This document shows, piece after piece, positions 15,743-23,519 of a stretch of 64,000 nucleotides of DNA. Every line of letters starts with the position of its first letter. The stretch's first letter is position 1. Origin of the DNA: CAWCAW01 sp963793645. Its GTDB lineage: Bacteria > Actinomycetota > Acidimicrobiia > Acidimicrobiales > UBA8190. Made by a program: the position numbers and the translations under genes. The notes under the pieces were generated by a model. The model was given only the letters and a program-made list of their open reading frames with translations, searched no databases and was not told the DNA's origin. The DNA lies in NCBI GenBank assembly GCA_963793645.1, contig CAWCAW010000001.1, positions 75,230 to 139,229 on the forward strand. Reading direction: 5' to 3'.

Positions 15743-17266
15743 TCAATGCCGGAAGTGGCGCTCGCCGGTAAGGACCATGGCGATGCCGTACTCGTCGGCG
15801 GCGGCCACGACTTCGGCGTCGCGCACCGAACCACCCGGTTGCACGACCGCCGTCACCCCCGCTCGGGCCAGCACGTCGAAGCCGTCGCGAAAGGGGAAGA
15901 AGGCATCGCTGGCGCCGGCTGCTCCTTGGGCCCGGTCCCCCGCTTTGCGCACGGCGATCTCGGCCGCCTCCACCCGGCTCTGCTGGCCCGCCCCCACGCC
16001 CACTGCTTGGCCCGAGCCCGCCACCACGATGGCGTTCGATGACGTGCGGGCGCACACCAGCCACGCAAGCTCGATGTCGCGCCACTGCTCCTCGGTGGGC
16101 GCCACCTTGGTGACCACCTGCCAGGCGCCGCGGTCGAGGCCGACGTCGTCGCCTTGTTGGACGAGGAAGCCGCCCGACAAGGTGCGCACCTCGAGCGGGC
16201 TGCGCCCATAGGGGGGTGCTTCGAGCAGCCGGGTGGACTTGCGGCGTGCCACCAGAATCTCCAGCGCCGTCGGGTCGAAGCCGGACGCCACGATGACGTC
16301 GGCTTGCGGTCCGGCCGCCACAGCTTCGGCCACGTCCGCGCTACAGCGACCGCCCAGGGCAATCACCCCACCGAAGGCCGACACGGGGTCACACTCCAGG
16401 GCTCGACGAAAAGCCTCGGCCAGATCCCCCGCCACAGCCGCCCCGCACGGGTTGGCGTGTTTCATGATGGCCACCGCTTTTTCACCGGCGCGGGGAAGCT
16501 CCGACACCAGACGCCAGCCGGCGTCGGTGTCGAACAGGTTCAGATACGAAAGAGCGGCCCCAGCGTGCTGGACGACGCCGTCCCACCAGTCCGGTGCGCC
16601 GGTGCGCCGATAGCGAGCCCCGAGTTGATGGGGGTTCTCGCCGTAGCGCAGCTCCTGGGCCAGCTCCATCGACAGGTGCAGCGACGCCGGCAACACCACC
16701 GCCTCGCCACCGGCACCCCCGGCGTCGAACCACGCCACGATGGCCGCGTCGTAGGCCGCACATGTGCGCAAAGGCGTCGCGGGCCAGTCGACGTCGGGTG
16801 TCGGCCCGACAGCGACCCCGAGGAACGCAGCTCGTCGAGGACGACGGGGTACTCGGCCGGATCGACGACGATGCCCACATGGGCGTGATTTTTGGCGGCG
16901 GCGCGCACCATGGTGGGGCCGCCCACGTCGATGAGCTCGATGGAGGGATCCGACGAGAACGGGTAGAGGTTGCACACCACCAAGTCGATGGGCTCGATGC
17001 CGTTGGCCTCCAGATCGGCCCGGTGCTCGGCCTTGGACCGGTCAGCCAGGATGCCCGCCGTGCAGCCGGGGATGGAGGGTCTTGACCCGTCCCCCCAGCA
17101 TCTCGGGCGATCCGGTGAGCGTGGCCACCTCCACATGGGCGATGCCCGCCTCGGCCAATGCCGCCGAGGTTCCCCCGCTCGAAACCAGATCCCAGCCCAA
17201 GTCGGTCAGAGCGCGGGCCAGATCCACCAGCCCCGTCTTGTCGTACACCGAGAGCAGCGCCCTCAT
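15743..17266 (-). CDS. purH: bifunctional AICAR transformylase/IMP cyclohydrolase, with three frameshifts
   Basis: PurH carries out the last two steps of IMP synthesis. The N-terminal cyclohydrolase begins MRALLSVYDKTGLVDLARAL and the C-terminal transformylase has LRYGENPHQ, KHANPCGAAV and the end MVLTGERHFRH. Three extra bases break the frame: near 17053-17058 (before ILADRSKAEHR), near 16800-16805 (after ELRSSGSLS) and near 16762-16766 (before AAYDAAIVAWFD). Because they sum to three, start and end are in the same frame (span 1524 bp). Motifs are kept on both sides of each break, so assembly errors are more likely than decay. Upstream on the minus strand lies the arsenic cassette, then purN. 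Confidence 0.88.
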
Positions 17267-17394
17267 TGACAGTCCTTACAAAAGTCCACGCTTTGAGATT
17301 AGAGCGGCTGAAGTCGGGGGCGCGCACGCTCCTCGTGGAGGGTCGCCATGTACGGCCCGATGGGTCGCCGCCTCGTGCGGGGACGAGAAGACCC

Positions 17395-17804
17395 TTAGAG
17401 GTGCGGGGCAAGCTCGCCAACCAAGGCCTTCACCCTGGTGTCGATGTCATCTCGGATGGGACGGACTTCCTCTACGGACTTCCCCGCCGGATCCGTAGCT
17501 CCCAATCGACGTAACGCTTACCGGGGTAGACGGGACAGGCGTCACCACAACCCATGGTCACGATGACATCGGCTTCATGGGCCATTTTGTCCGTGAGCTT
17601 CTTGGGCCGTTCACCAGCGATGTCGATGCCCAACTCGGCCATCGCCATCAGTACCGCCGGGTTCAGTTTCTCTCCTGGATCGGAACCAGCCGAGTAGACG
17701 ATGACCTTGTCTCCCGCATGGCGAGCCAGCAGGGCGGCCGCCATCTGTGACCGACCAGCGTTATGAACGCAGAGAAACAACACGACAGGACGGTGGGGTC
17801 TCAT
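17395..17804 (-). CDS. arsC: thioredoxin-dependent arsenate reductase, frameshifted
   Basis: This LMW-phosphatase-type ArsC reduces arsenate to arsenite. The P-loop C12-V-H-N-A-G-R18 is intact, and C86 and C90 (MGCGDACP) are the relay cysteines. After GKRYVDWEL the frame breaks near 17490-17500; with one added base it continues DPAGKSVEEVRPIRDDIDTRV to a TAA at 17395, the normal family C terminus. Without correction the product ends early at 17472 with IRRGSP. The ATG overlaps the aquaporin stop (ATGA). The start and both active-site regions are unaffected by the shift. Confidence 0.88.
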
Positions 17805-18538
17805 AGCGTCACGCCGCCAGGCGCGACTCGATCCGTGTGCCGACCAGCAACGTTGCTTGGCTCCGGGGCCGTGCTGGTGGGAAAGAGCAGTCGGATGAGA
17901 GCCACGGCGAGGCAGGCGGCGACGAGCTGGGCGGCGGCGAAGGTCGGAACCGAGGCCGGTGCGATGCCCGCGAAAGTGTTGGAGAACATTCTGCCTACCG
18001 TGATGGCGGGGTTGGCGAAACTTGTTGATGAGGTGAAGAAATATGCCGCACCGATGTACGCCCCGACAGCGGCAGGGGTGCTGGCGGGCCGCCCCGAACG
18101 AGCGAGGGCGAAGATCACCAGCAGCAGTCCCACGGTGGCGACGACCTCAGCGAGAAAATGGGCCGGTGAGGCTCGGTGCTTGGTCGAAATTTCAATGGCC
18201 GCCCGGGAGAACATGACATTGGCGATAACCGCCCCCATCGTGCAACCAGTCACCTGTGCCGGCACATACGCAGCGGCGTCCCGCCAAGACAAGCCGCCCA
18301 AGATGGGGTCCACCAACGACACCACCGGGTTGAATTGGCCCCCCGAGACGGGGCCGAACATGACCATGATGGCGAACAAACCGGCCGCCGTCGCTGCCGC
18401 GTTTTCCAATAGCTCCAGTCCGGTGTTGCCAGGCGACAATCTCCGTGCGGCTATGCCCGAGCCGATGACCACAACAGCCAGAAAGGCGCTCCCGAGGAAC
18501 TCGGCCAGGAGTCGTCGCCACAACGGCGATGGAGACAC
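17801..18538 (-). CDS. aquaporin/MIP channel of the arsenic cassette (AqpS-like)
   Basis: The 245-residue protein has six membrane helices and two pore half-helices. The first pore motif is Asn-Pro-Val (GGQFNPVVSL), the second is canonical Asn-Pro-Ala (SFANPAITVGR). In other bacteria an AqpS-type channel in an ars operon lets arsenite made by ArsC flow out down its gradient. The neighbouring arsC and the absence of an ArsB or Acr3 pump support that role here. GTG at 18538 is taken as the start, directly before SPSPLWRRLLAEFLGSAFL; longer N termini read into the cadI-like gene. Confidence 0.88.
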   Translation of the reverse strand: MSPSPLWRRLLAEFLGSAFLAVVVIGSGIAARRLSPGNTGLELLENAAATAAGLFAIMVMFGPVSGGQFNPVVSLVDPILGGLSWRDAAAYVPAQVTGCTMGAVIANVMFSRAAIEISTKHRASPAHFLAEVVATVGLLLVIFALARSGRPASTPAAVGAYIGAAYFFTSSTSFANPAITVGRMFSNTFAGIAPASVPTFAAAQLVAACLAVALIRLLFPTSTAPEPSNVAGRHTDRVAPGGVTL

Positions 18539-18545
18539 GGACTGA

Positions 18546-19013
18546 CTAGCAGCAGTTGGTCGCCGCCGGGGCAACCTCGAATGGCGGTTGGCAACAGATG
18601 CTTTCGCCGTCCCCGTACGGTCCCGCCTCGTCAGACGCATCGGCGAGGACCACGTAGAGCTCCCAGGGCGCTCCATCAGGGTCTTGGACCCACACCTTGT
18701 CCTGCCGCGCGTAGCAGCATGTGGTTTCACGCTCTGCCGACGTGGTCAGCCCGCCGGCGGCAAGCCGACTCTGTGCCCGCACCACGTCGTGTGCCGTCTC
18801 CACCTCCACGCCGAGGTGGTTGAGCGCTCCGGCAATGCCGATGCCCCGGTCGTCAGGAGTTTCGATGAGCACCAGTTTCAGGGGGGGATCGGCGATGGCG
18901 AAGTTGGCGTAGCCGGGACGCACCTTGGCCGGAGGCGAGGAGAACAACGCGGCGTAGAACTCGATGGCCGCACCAAGGTCAGAGACGTTGAGGGCCAGCT
19001 GTACACGGGACAC
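18546..19013 (-). CDS. CadI/ArsI-family metal-responsive dioxygenase-fold protein
   Basis: The 155-residue glyoxalase/dioxygenase-fold protein begins SRVQLALNVSDLGAAIEFY, very like mycobacterial CadI, so GTG at 19013 is preferred over ATG at 19031. The vicinal pair C99-C100 in ETTCCYARQDKVW corresponds to the pair that binds trivalent methylarsenical in ArsI. H66 and E118 fit metal ligands. C-terminal Cys pairs (140-141, 154-155) resemble a metal-binding tail. It may cleave the C-As bond of methylarsenite or act as a metal-binding protein; sequence does not decide. It is first in the minus-strand operon with the aquaporin and arsC. Confidence 0.88.
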   Translation of the reverse strand: MSRVQLALNVSDLGAAIEFYAALFSSPPAKVRPGYANFAIADPPLKLVLIETPDDRGIGIAGALNHLGVEVETAHDVVRAQSRLAAGGLTTSAERETTCCYARQDKVWVQDPDGAPWELYVVLADASDEAGPYGDGESICCQPPFEVAPAATNCC

Positions 19014-19028
19014 GGCGCCCCCCCAATA

Positions 19029-19082
19029 CATTGACGTTTGTCGATACGTCCAGTATCGTTATCAGATCGACATCTGTCAATG
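19029..19082. promoter_or_regulatory. ArsR operator and overlapping divergent promoters
   Basis: A large dyad centred at 19055.5 has 17-base arms (CATTGAC-N3-TGTCGAT against its complement) matching at 14 of 17 positions. It contains two facing promoters: plus strand TTGACG (19031-19036), 17 bp, TATCGT (19054-19059) for arsR; minus strand TTGACA (19080-19075), 17 bp, GATACT (19057-19052) for cadI-aquaporin-arsC. One ArsR-bound site would block both. GATAC-N5-GTATC is nested within. The pattern is seen directly; ArsR control is inferred. Confidence 0.75.
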
Positions 19083-19136
19083 GGAGTAAGGGTGCCTCCT
19101 TCTGGTACGACCGTCACCACGTTGAGTCGAAACGAA

Positions 19137-19442
19137 ATGTGTTGTGGCGTGCTCACCCAGGAGCCCATCTCAAAGCGTGAGGCGGAGAGCGCCGCCCCCG
19201 TACTGGCCGCCTTAGGGGATCCCGTACGTCTCCGCCTGCTCTCGATTGTCGCCGCCGAGGGCGAGGTGTGCAGCTGCAACCTGGAAGGTCCTCTCGACAA
19301 GAGCCAGCCCACCATCTCGCATCACACTCGCATCCTGGCCGAAGCCGGGTTGCTGGTCGGAGAACGGCGGGGCAAGTGGACCTGGTGGCGGATCGTGCCC
19401 GAGAGATTGGAAGACGTGCGCCGCCTGCTCGGTGGGCCGTAA
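19137..19442 (+). CDS. arsR: ArsR-family metalloregulator
   Basis: The 101-residue winged-helix repressor has the ArsR core ALGDPVRLRLLSIV followed by the recognition helix region DKSQPTISHHTRILAEAGLL and a wing (GERRGKWTWW). The metal site resembles ELCVCDL: here EVCSCNL gives C45 and C47 next to the DNA-reading helix, and N-terminal C2-C3 may add ligands. Trivalent arsenic binding would release DNA and induce the divergent operon. The ATG at 19137 is chosen; the frame is open from 19038, which would overlap the operator. Confidence 0.9.
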   Translation: MCCGVLTQEPISKREAESAAPVLAALGDPVRLRLLSIVAAEGEVCSCNLEGPLDKSQPTISHHTRILAEAGLLVGERRGKWTWWRIVPERLEDVRRLLGGP

Positions 19443-19450
19443 CTCGTCCA

Positions 19451-20044
19451 TCAGCGTTGTTGGCGAGCCTCACCCTCTACTTCGAGTTGGGCGACAAAGC
19501 GGCGTATGGTCTGGGGATAGAGCTGCCGCTCACATTCCTTGATGCGCTCGTGGAGCGACTCGACGTCATCATCGTCGTATACCGGTACCGACTCCTGGGC
19601 GAGCACCGGGCCGGCGTCGACTTCCAACGTGGCCAGGTGCACGGTGCACCCCGTGACGCTGACACCGGCGGCCAGAGCGTCTTGCACCGCATGCCAACCC
19701 GGAAAGGCGGGCAACAGCGCCGGATGGGTGTTGAGGATGCGGCCCGGATAGGCGTCGTGCGCCGATTGCGCCAGCACGGTGCCGAATCCCGCCATGGCCA
19801 CCACCTCAACGCCATGGCGCGTCAACGCTTCGACGACGGCGTCGGTAAAGGCGACGCGGTCGAACTCGGCCCCGAAACTGCCGAAGAGGCGGCGGTCGAC
19901 GAGCACGCTCTTGACACCGGCCGCCTCGGCGATGTCGAGAGCCCGGCAAGGACGATCCGACAGCACCACCGCCACGGGAATGTCATCGGCCAGCAGAGCT
20001 TCGAGAATGCTTCCGGCGCCCGAGACGAGCACTCCGACGCGCAT
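19451..20044 (-). CDS. purN: phosphoribosylglycinamide formyltransferase
   Basis: The 197-residue GAR transformylase transfers a formyl group from 10-formyl-THF in purine synthesis. VGVLVSGAGSILEALL is the N-terminal substrate loop. NTHPALLPAFPGWHAVQDAL contains the Asn-x-His-Pro catalytic signature, and GCTVHLATLEVDAGPVLAQ provides the catalytic aspartate. ATG 20044 gives the normal family length. Its usual partner purH is displaced by the arsenic cassette. Convergent arsR ends 8 bp away. Confidence 0.94.
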   Translation of the reverse strand: MRVGVLVSGAGSILEALLADDIPVAVVLSDRPCRALDIAEAAGVKSVLVDRRLFGSFGAEFDRVAFTDAVVEALTRHGVEVVAMAGFGTVLAQSAHDAYPGRILNTHPALLPAFPGWHAVQDALAAGVSVTGCTVHLATLEVDAGPVLAQESVPVYDDDDVESLHERIKECERQLYPQTIRRFVAQLEVEGEARQQR

Positions 20045-20075
20045 CGCCGTCACGCTATCAGCGCGCTTGTGAAGC

Positions 20076-20963
20076 TCAGCCCAGCTTCTTGACGATCTCC
20101 ACCATGCGCTCGCCGGCTTCCGTCGGGTTGAGGGCCACCGTCGCCCCCGCCGCCGCCAGGGCGTCCATCTTGGCCTGGGCGGTGCCTTGGGATCCCGAGA
20201 TGATGGCGCCGGCATGGCCCATCTTGCGGCCCGGCGGGGCCGTGACCCCGGCGATGTAACAGACCACAGGCTTGGTCATGTGCAGCGCGATGTACTCGGC
20301 GGCGGCTTCCTCGGCCGACCCGCCGATCTCGCCGATCATCATCACCGCCTTGGTGTCGTCATCGGCCTCGAAGGCACTGAGGCAGTCGATGAAGCTCGTC
20401 CCCGGCACCGGGTCGCCCCCGATCCCGACACAGGTCGTCTGCCCCACACCTTGTTGGGAAAGCTCGTGCAGCGCTTGATACGTCAGGGTCCCCGAGCGAC
20501 TCACGATCCCCACCGGTCCACCCGCCAGCGCGATGTCGCCTGAGGTGATCCCGATATTGCATTTCCCCGGAGAGATGACGCCAGGGCAGTTAGGTCCGAG
20601 CAGCCTCGTGCCGGGGTGTTCCTCGACCAAGATGTTGTAGAACAGCGCCTCGTCCTGGGCGGGAATGCCTTCGGTGATGCACACGATGAAGCTGATGCCG
20701 GCCCGGGCCGACTCCAAAATGGCGTCGGAGGCGAACTTGGGCGGGACCACTACGAACGATGCGTCGGCACCGGTAGCGGCCACCGCCTCGGCCACGGTGT
20801 CGAACATGGGCACGCCATCTACATCGGTGCCGCCCTTGCCGGGCGTGACCCCTCCCACCACCTTGGTGCCGTAGTCCCGGTTGCGCAGCCCGTGGAAACG
20901 GCCCTGGCCACCGGTCAGGCCTTGCACCACGACCTTGGTGTTCTCGTCGACGAAGATGCTCAC
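20076..20963 (-). CDS. sucD: succinyl-CoA synthetase alpha subunit
   Basis: The 295-residue subunit binds CoA and carries the phosphohistidine used in substrate-level phosphorylation. GTG 20963 is chosen: GGAGGAGAGAA precedes it and the start overlaps the sucC stop (GTGA). VVVQGLTGGQGRFH is the CoA-binding loop, LLGPNCPGVISPGKCNIG follows, and GHAGAIISGSQGTAQAKMDAL contains the active histidine. It pairs with sucC to close the step from succinyl-CoA to succinate. Confidence 0.95.
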   Translation of the reverse strand: MSIFVDENTKVVVQGLTGGQGRFHGLRNRDYGTKVVGGVTPGKGGTDVDGVPMFDTVAEAVAATGADASFVVVPPKFASDAILESARAGISFIVCITEGIPAQDEALFYNILVEEHPGTRLLGPNCPGVISPGKCNIGITSGDIALAGGPVGIVSRSGTLTYQALHELSQQGVGQTTCVGIGGDPVPGTSFIDCLSAFEADDDTKAVMMIGEIGGSAEEAAAEYIALHMTKPVVCYIAGVTAPPGRKMGHAGAIISGSQGTAQAKMDALAAAGATVALNPTEAGERMVEIVKKLG

Positions 20964-22109
20964 TTCTCTCCTCCTGCCAGGGCGACGGCGCGCCGGGCGG
21001 CCGACAACATGGTGTCTTCCATCAACAACGTCGGCGACAGATGCTCGGCCAGGATCTTGCGCCCGGCCTCGGCATTGGTGCCGTCGAGGCGCAGCACGAT
21101 GGGCGACTTCAGATCGACACGCCGCAACGCCTCGACCACACCGTTGGCCACCTCGTCCACCTTGGTGATGCCCCCGAAGATGTTCACGAAGATGGAGCGC
21201 ACGGCCTCGTCGGTGTTGATGACCTCCAAAGCGGCCGTCATGACATCGGCGTTGGCCCCCCCACCGATGTCGAGGAAGTTGGCCGCCGTTCCTCCCACTT
21301 GGTTGACCACGTCGAGTGTGCTCATGGCCAGGCCGGCACCGTTGGCAATGATGCCCACGCTGCCGGACAGGCCGATGTAGTTGAGGCCTTTCTCCTTGGC
21401 CAGCTTCTCCCGTGGGTCCAGGTCCTCGGTGTCGACGAAGGCGTCCCACTCGGGGTGGCGAAAGGCTGCGTTGTCGTCCAAGGTGACCTTGGCGTCGAGC
21501 GCGTGGACCCGCCCGTCGGGCGTGACGATCAGGGGATTGACCTCAGCCAGGTCGCAGTCGCCCTCCACATAGCAGCGATACAGCGCCACCAACACGTCGG
21601 CCGCCTGGTCCCGGCACGGCTCATCGAACTCGGCGTCAGCCACCACGCGGCGGGCCGCCTCGACAGACAGGCCCTCCACCGGATCGATGTGGAGCCGCAC
21701 GATGGCCTCGGGATTGGTGACGGCCACCTCTTCGATCTCGACGCCGCCTTGAGACGACACCATGCACAGGTGCTTCTTGGCGGCGCGGTCCAAGGTGAAA
21801 CTGGCGTAGTACTCCTGGGCGATGTCCGAGGCGTGCTCGACCCACAGGCGCCGCACCACGTGGCCTTTGATGTCCAAGCCCAAGATGGCAGCGGCGTGGA
21901 GACGAACGGCGTCGGCGTCGTCGGCCAGCTTGATGCCGCCCGCCTTGCCGCGTCCACCCACTTTCACCTGTGCCTTGACCACGACGGGGTAGCCCGCCGC
22001 ATCAGCGCTGCGCCACGGCCTCGTCGACGGTGTCGGCCACGCCACCGGCCGAGGTCGGGATGCCGAAGCGGGCGAAGTACTGCTTGCCCTGGTACTCGTA
22101 GAGGTCCAC
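20960..22109 (-). CDS. sucC: succinyl-CoA synthetase beta subunit, frameshifted
   Basis: The ATP-grasp beta subunit begins at GTG 22109 with DLYEYQGKQYFARFGIP. After DEAVAQ the frame is broken by one extra base near 22004-22010; the protein continues ADAAGYPVVVKAQVKVGGRGKAGG to the end at 20960. FLDIGGGANADVMTAAL and VNIFGGITKVDEVANGVV are the conserved C-terminal blocks. The span is 1150 bp, one more than a multiple of three. Intact motifs on both sides suggest a sequence error. The gene overlaps sucD by four bases. Confidence 0.9.
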
Positions 22110-22203
22110 GAACCAACCTTTCTCGTGTGCGGAAAACGTGCAAAACGTGCGCAGAAGCAATCGCCGTCGACAACAGGTCGACAGCCACCTGTGAGGTGTG
22201 CCC

Positions 22204-22623
22204 TCAACTCCCGGCGGCCGCCTCCTCTCGCTCGTCGAGGGCGTCGGCCAGCCATTGCGCGATGGTGGGCAGCGGCGCACCGGGGGTGAATACAGCGGCC
22301 ACGCCCAGCTCTTTGAGAGCGGGGATGTCGCCATCGGGGATGATGCCACCGACGATGAGCAAGACGTCGTCGAGGCCTTGGTCGCGCAGCCCGGCCAGAA
22401 TGCGGGGCACCAAGGTGAGATGGGCCCCCGACAGCAGAGACAGCCCCACGGCGTCGGCGTCTTCTTGCACGGCGGCCGCCACCACCTGCTCGGGCGTCTG
22501 ATGCAGGCCGGTGTAGATCACTTCGAATCCGGCGTCGCGCAGCGCCCGGGCGATCACCTTGGCACCTCGATCGTGGCCGTCGAGGCCCGGTTTGGCCACG
22601 ATCACTCGGTACGGACGCTTCAT
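22204..22623 (-). CDS. methylmalonyl-CoA mutase-type B12-binding protein
   Basis: The 139-residue protein is the cobalamin-binding domain of methylmalonyl-CoA mutase, as a separate gene. D15-G-H17-D-R-G is the DxHxxG motif with the axial histidine, SLLSGAHLTL corresponds to the S-x-L loop, and GGIIPDGDIPALKELGV to the GG loop. It needs a separate catalytic subunit, not present in this window. Lying 94 bp before sucC, it links succinyl-CoA from propionate-type substrates to the TCA cycle. ATG 22623 begins KRPYRVIVAKPGLDGHD, the normal domain start. Confidence 0.9.
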   Translation of the reverse strand: MKRPYRVIVAKPGLDGHDRGAKVIARALRDAGFEVIYTGLHQTPEQVVAAAVQEDADAVGLSLLSGAHLTLVPRILAGLRDQGLDDVLLIVGGIIPDGDIPALKELGVAAVFTPGAPLPTIAQWLADALDEREEAAAGS

Positions 22624-22742
22624 TGACCACCGAGTGTAGGCAAAGGTCGCTGCACTGGCCCAGCCGGGCCGTCGCTCACCACGCAGGGCGCGCACCCGAA
22701 GGGGGGGCCGACAGGGAGCTTTCCGGCTGGGCCGCCAGGCGC

Positions 22743-23519
22743 TCAGCCTCGACGGGCGAGGATGTTGAGGCGGACGTAGTCGATCACGGGCTCTTCCATG
22801 GCGGCCATGACGGCGCCGAGGAACTGGCGCCGTTGCTCGGCTTGCATGCCGTCGACATGGGCCCGCAGGCACACCGCCTCCAGGTAGTTCTCGAGCTCCT
22901 CGGCGTCGCTGAACGCGGTGGGCTCGGGGTGGGTCCACACCTCCACGTCGGTGAAGCCGGCCGCTTCCAGGCGGCCCGCCGTCTCCTGGGGGCCGGCATA
23001 GAGCCACGTGCCGGCCCGCTCGCCACCGGTGACCCGCACGGCGTCCAGGAGCCCCGCAATGTTGCCCTCTCCCCCGCACTGGGCCACCAGCCGGCCCCCG
23101 GGGCGCACCACGGCGGCCAGGTTGGCGAACAACCGGTCGTGGTCGAGGACCCAGTGGAAGGTGGCCGTGGAGAACACGGCGTCCACCGGGGCGGCGACGT
23201 CGAGGGTGTCGGGGCTCAAGTCGAGCAGGTCGGCACAGACGAACCGGACTCGCGCGCCGAAGGGAGTCAACCGATGGCGTGCTTCGGCCAGCATGGCGGG
23301 CGACGCGTCGAGCGCGATGACGTTTCCATCCGGCAGGCGTTCGAGGAGCTCGTGGGTGACCTGACCCGTCCCGCAGCCGGCATCGACCACTGTTTCGTCC
23401 CCTTGCAGAGGGAGGCGCTCGAGAACCGCCATTCCCCACCGAGTCATGGGCGCGGCCACGAGGTCGTAGGTCGATGCGTCCCAGTCCGCCGTGCGCCGGC
23501 CCGGCGCGTCCTCAACCAC
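22743..23519 (-). CDS. class I SAM-dependent methyltransferase (Tam-like)
   Basis: The 258-residue soluble enzyme has the Rossmann-type motif I VVDAGCGTGQVTHELL, an acidic residue after strand 2 (VIALDASPAML) and VFSTATFHWVLDHDRLFANL, a block typical of trans-aconitate methyltransferases and relatives. The substrate is not certain. The start, GTG at 23519, overlaps the helicase stop by 8 bases, so it may be translated with the helicase. A link to the nearby TCA genes is only suggestive. Confidence 0.85.
   Translation of the reverse strand: MVEDAPGRRTADWDASTYDLVAAPMTRWGMAVLERLPLQGDETVVDAGCGTGQVTHELLERLPDGNVIALDASPAMLAEARHRLTPFGARVRFVCADLLDLSPDTLDVAAPVDAVFSTATFHWVLDHDRLFANLAAVVRPGGRLVAQCGGEGNIAGLLDAVRVTGGERAGTWLYAGPQETAGRLEAAGFTDVEVWTHPEPTAFSDAEELENYLEAVCLRAHVDGMQAEQRRQFLGAVMAAMEEPVIDYVRLNILARRG

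Larger units (their letters stand above)
17395..19442. other. arsenic resistance cassette between purN and purH
   Basis: Four genes, arsR on the plus strand and cadI/arsI-like, aquaporin and arsC on the minus strand, form a compact unit with one shared divergent operator. It separates purN (19451-20044) from purH (15743-17266), two genes that are usually neighbours in actinobacteria. Between the arsC stop and the purH start, 17267-17394 holds no gene; only 8 bp separate the arsR and purN stops. No transposase, integrase or target duplication was seen, so the mode of entry is unknown. Confidence 0.7.

Noticed and set aside
14844..16085. FolD with a 117-residue N-terminal extension
   Set aside because: The extension overlaps purH in another frame and is Arg/Gly-rich noise; the real start is ATG 15734.
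16482..17420. Minus-strand open frame of 312 codons across purH
   Set aside because: Only a short middle part matches PurH (the ADTRRRLARDAFAH segment); the frame is a by-product of the indels.
17395..19442. Arsenic cassette as a transposon
   Set aside because: No transposase, terminal inverted repeats or target-site duplication was found at its edges, so it is described as a cassette only.
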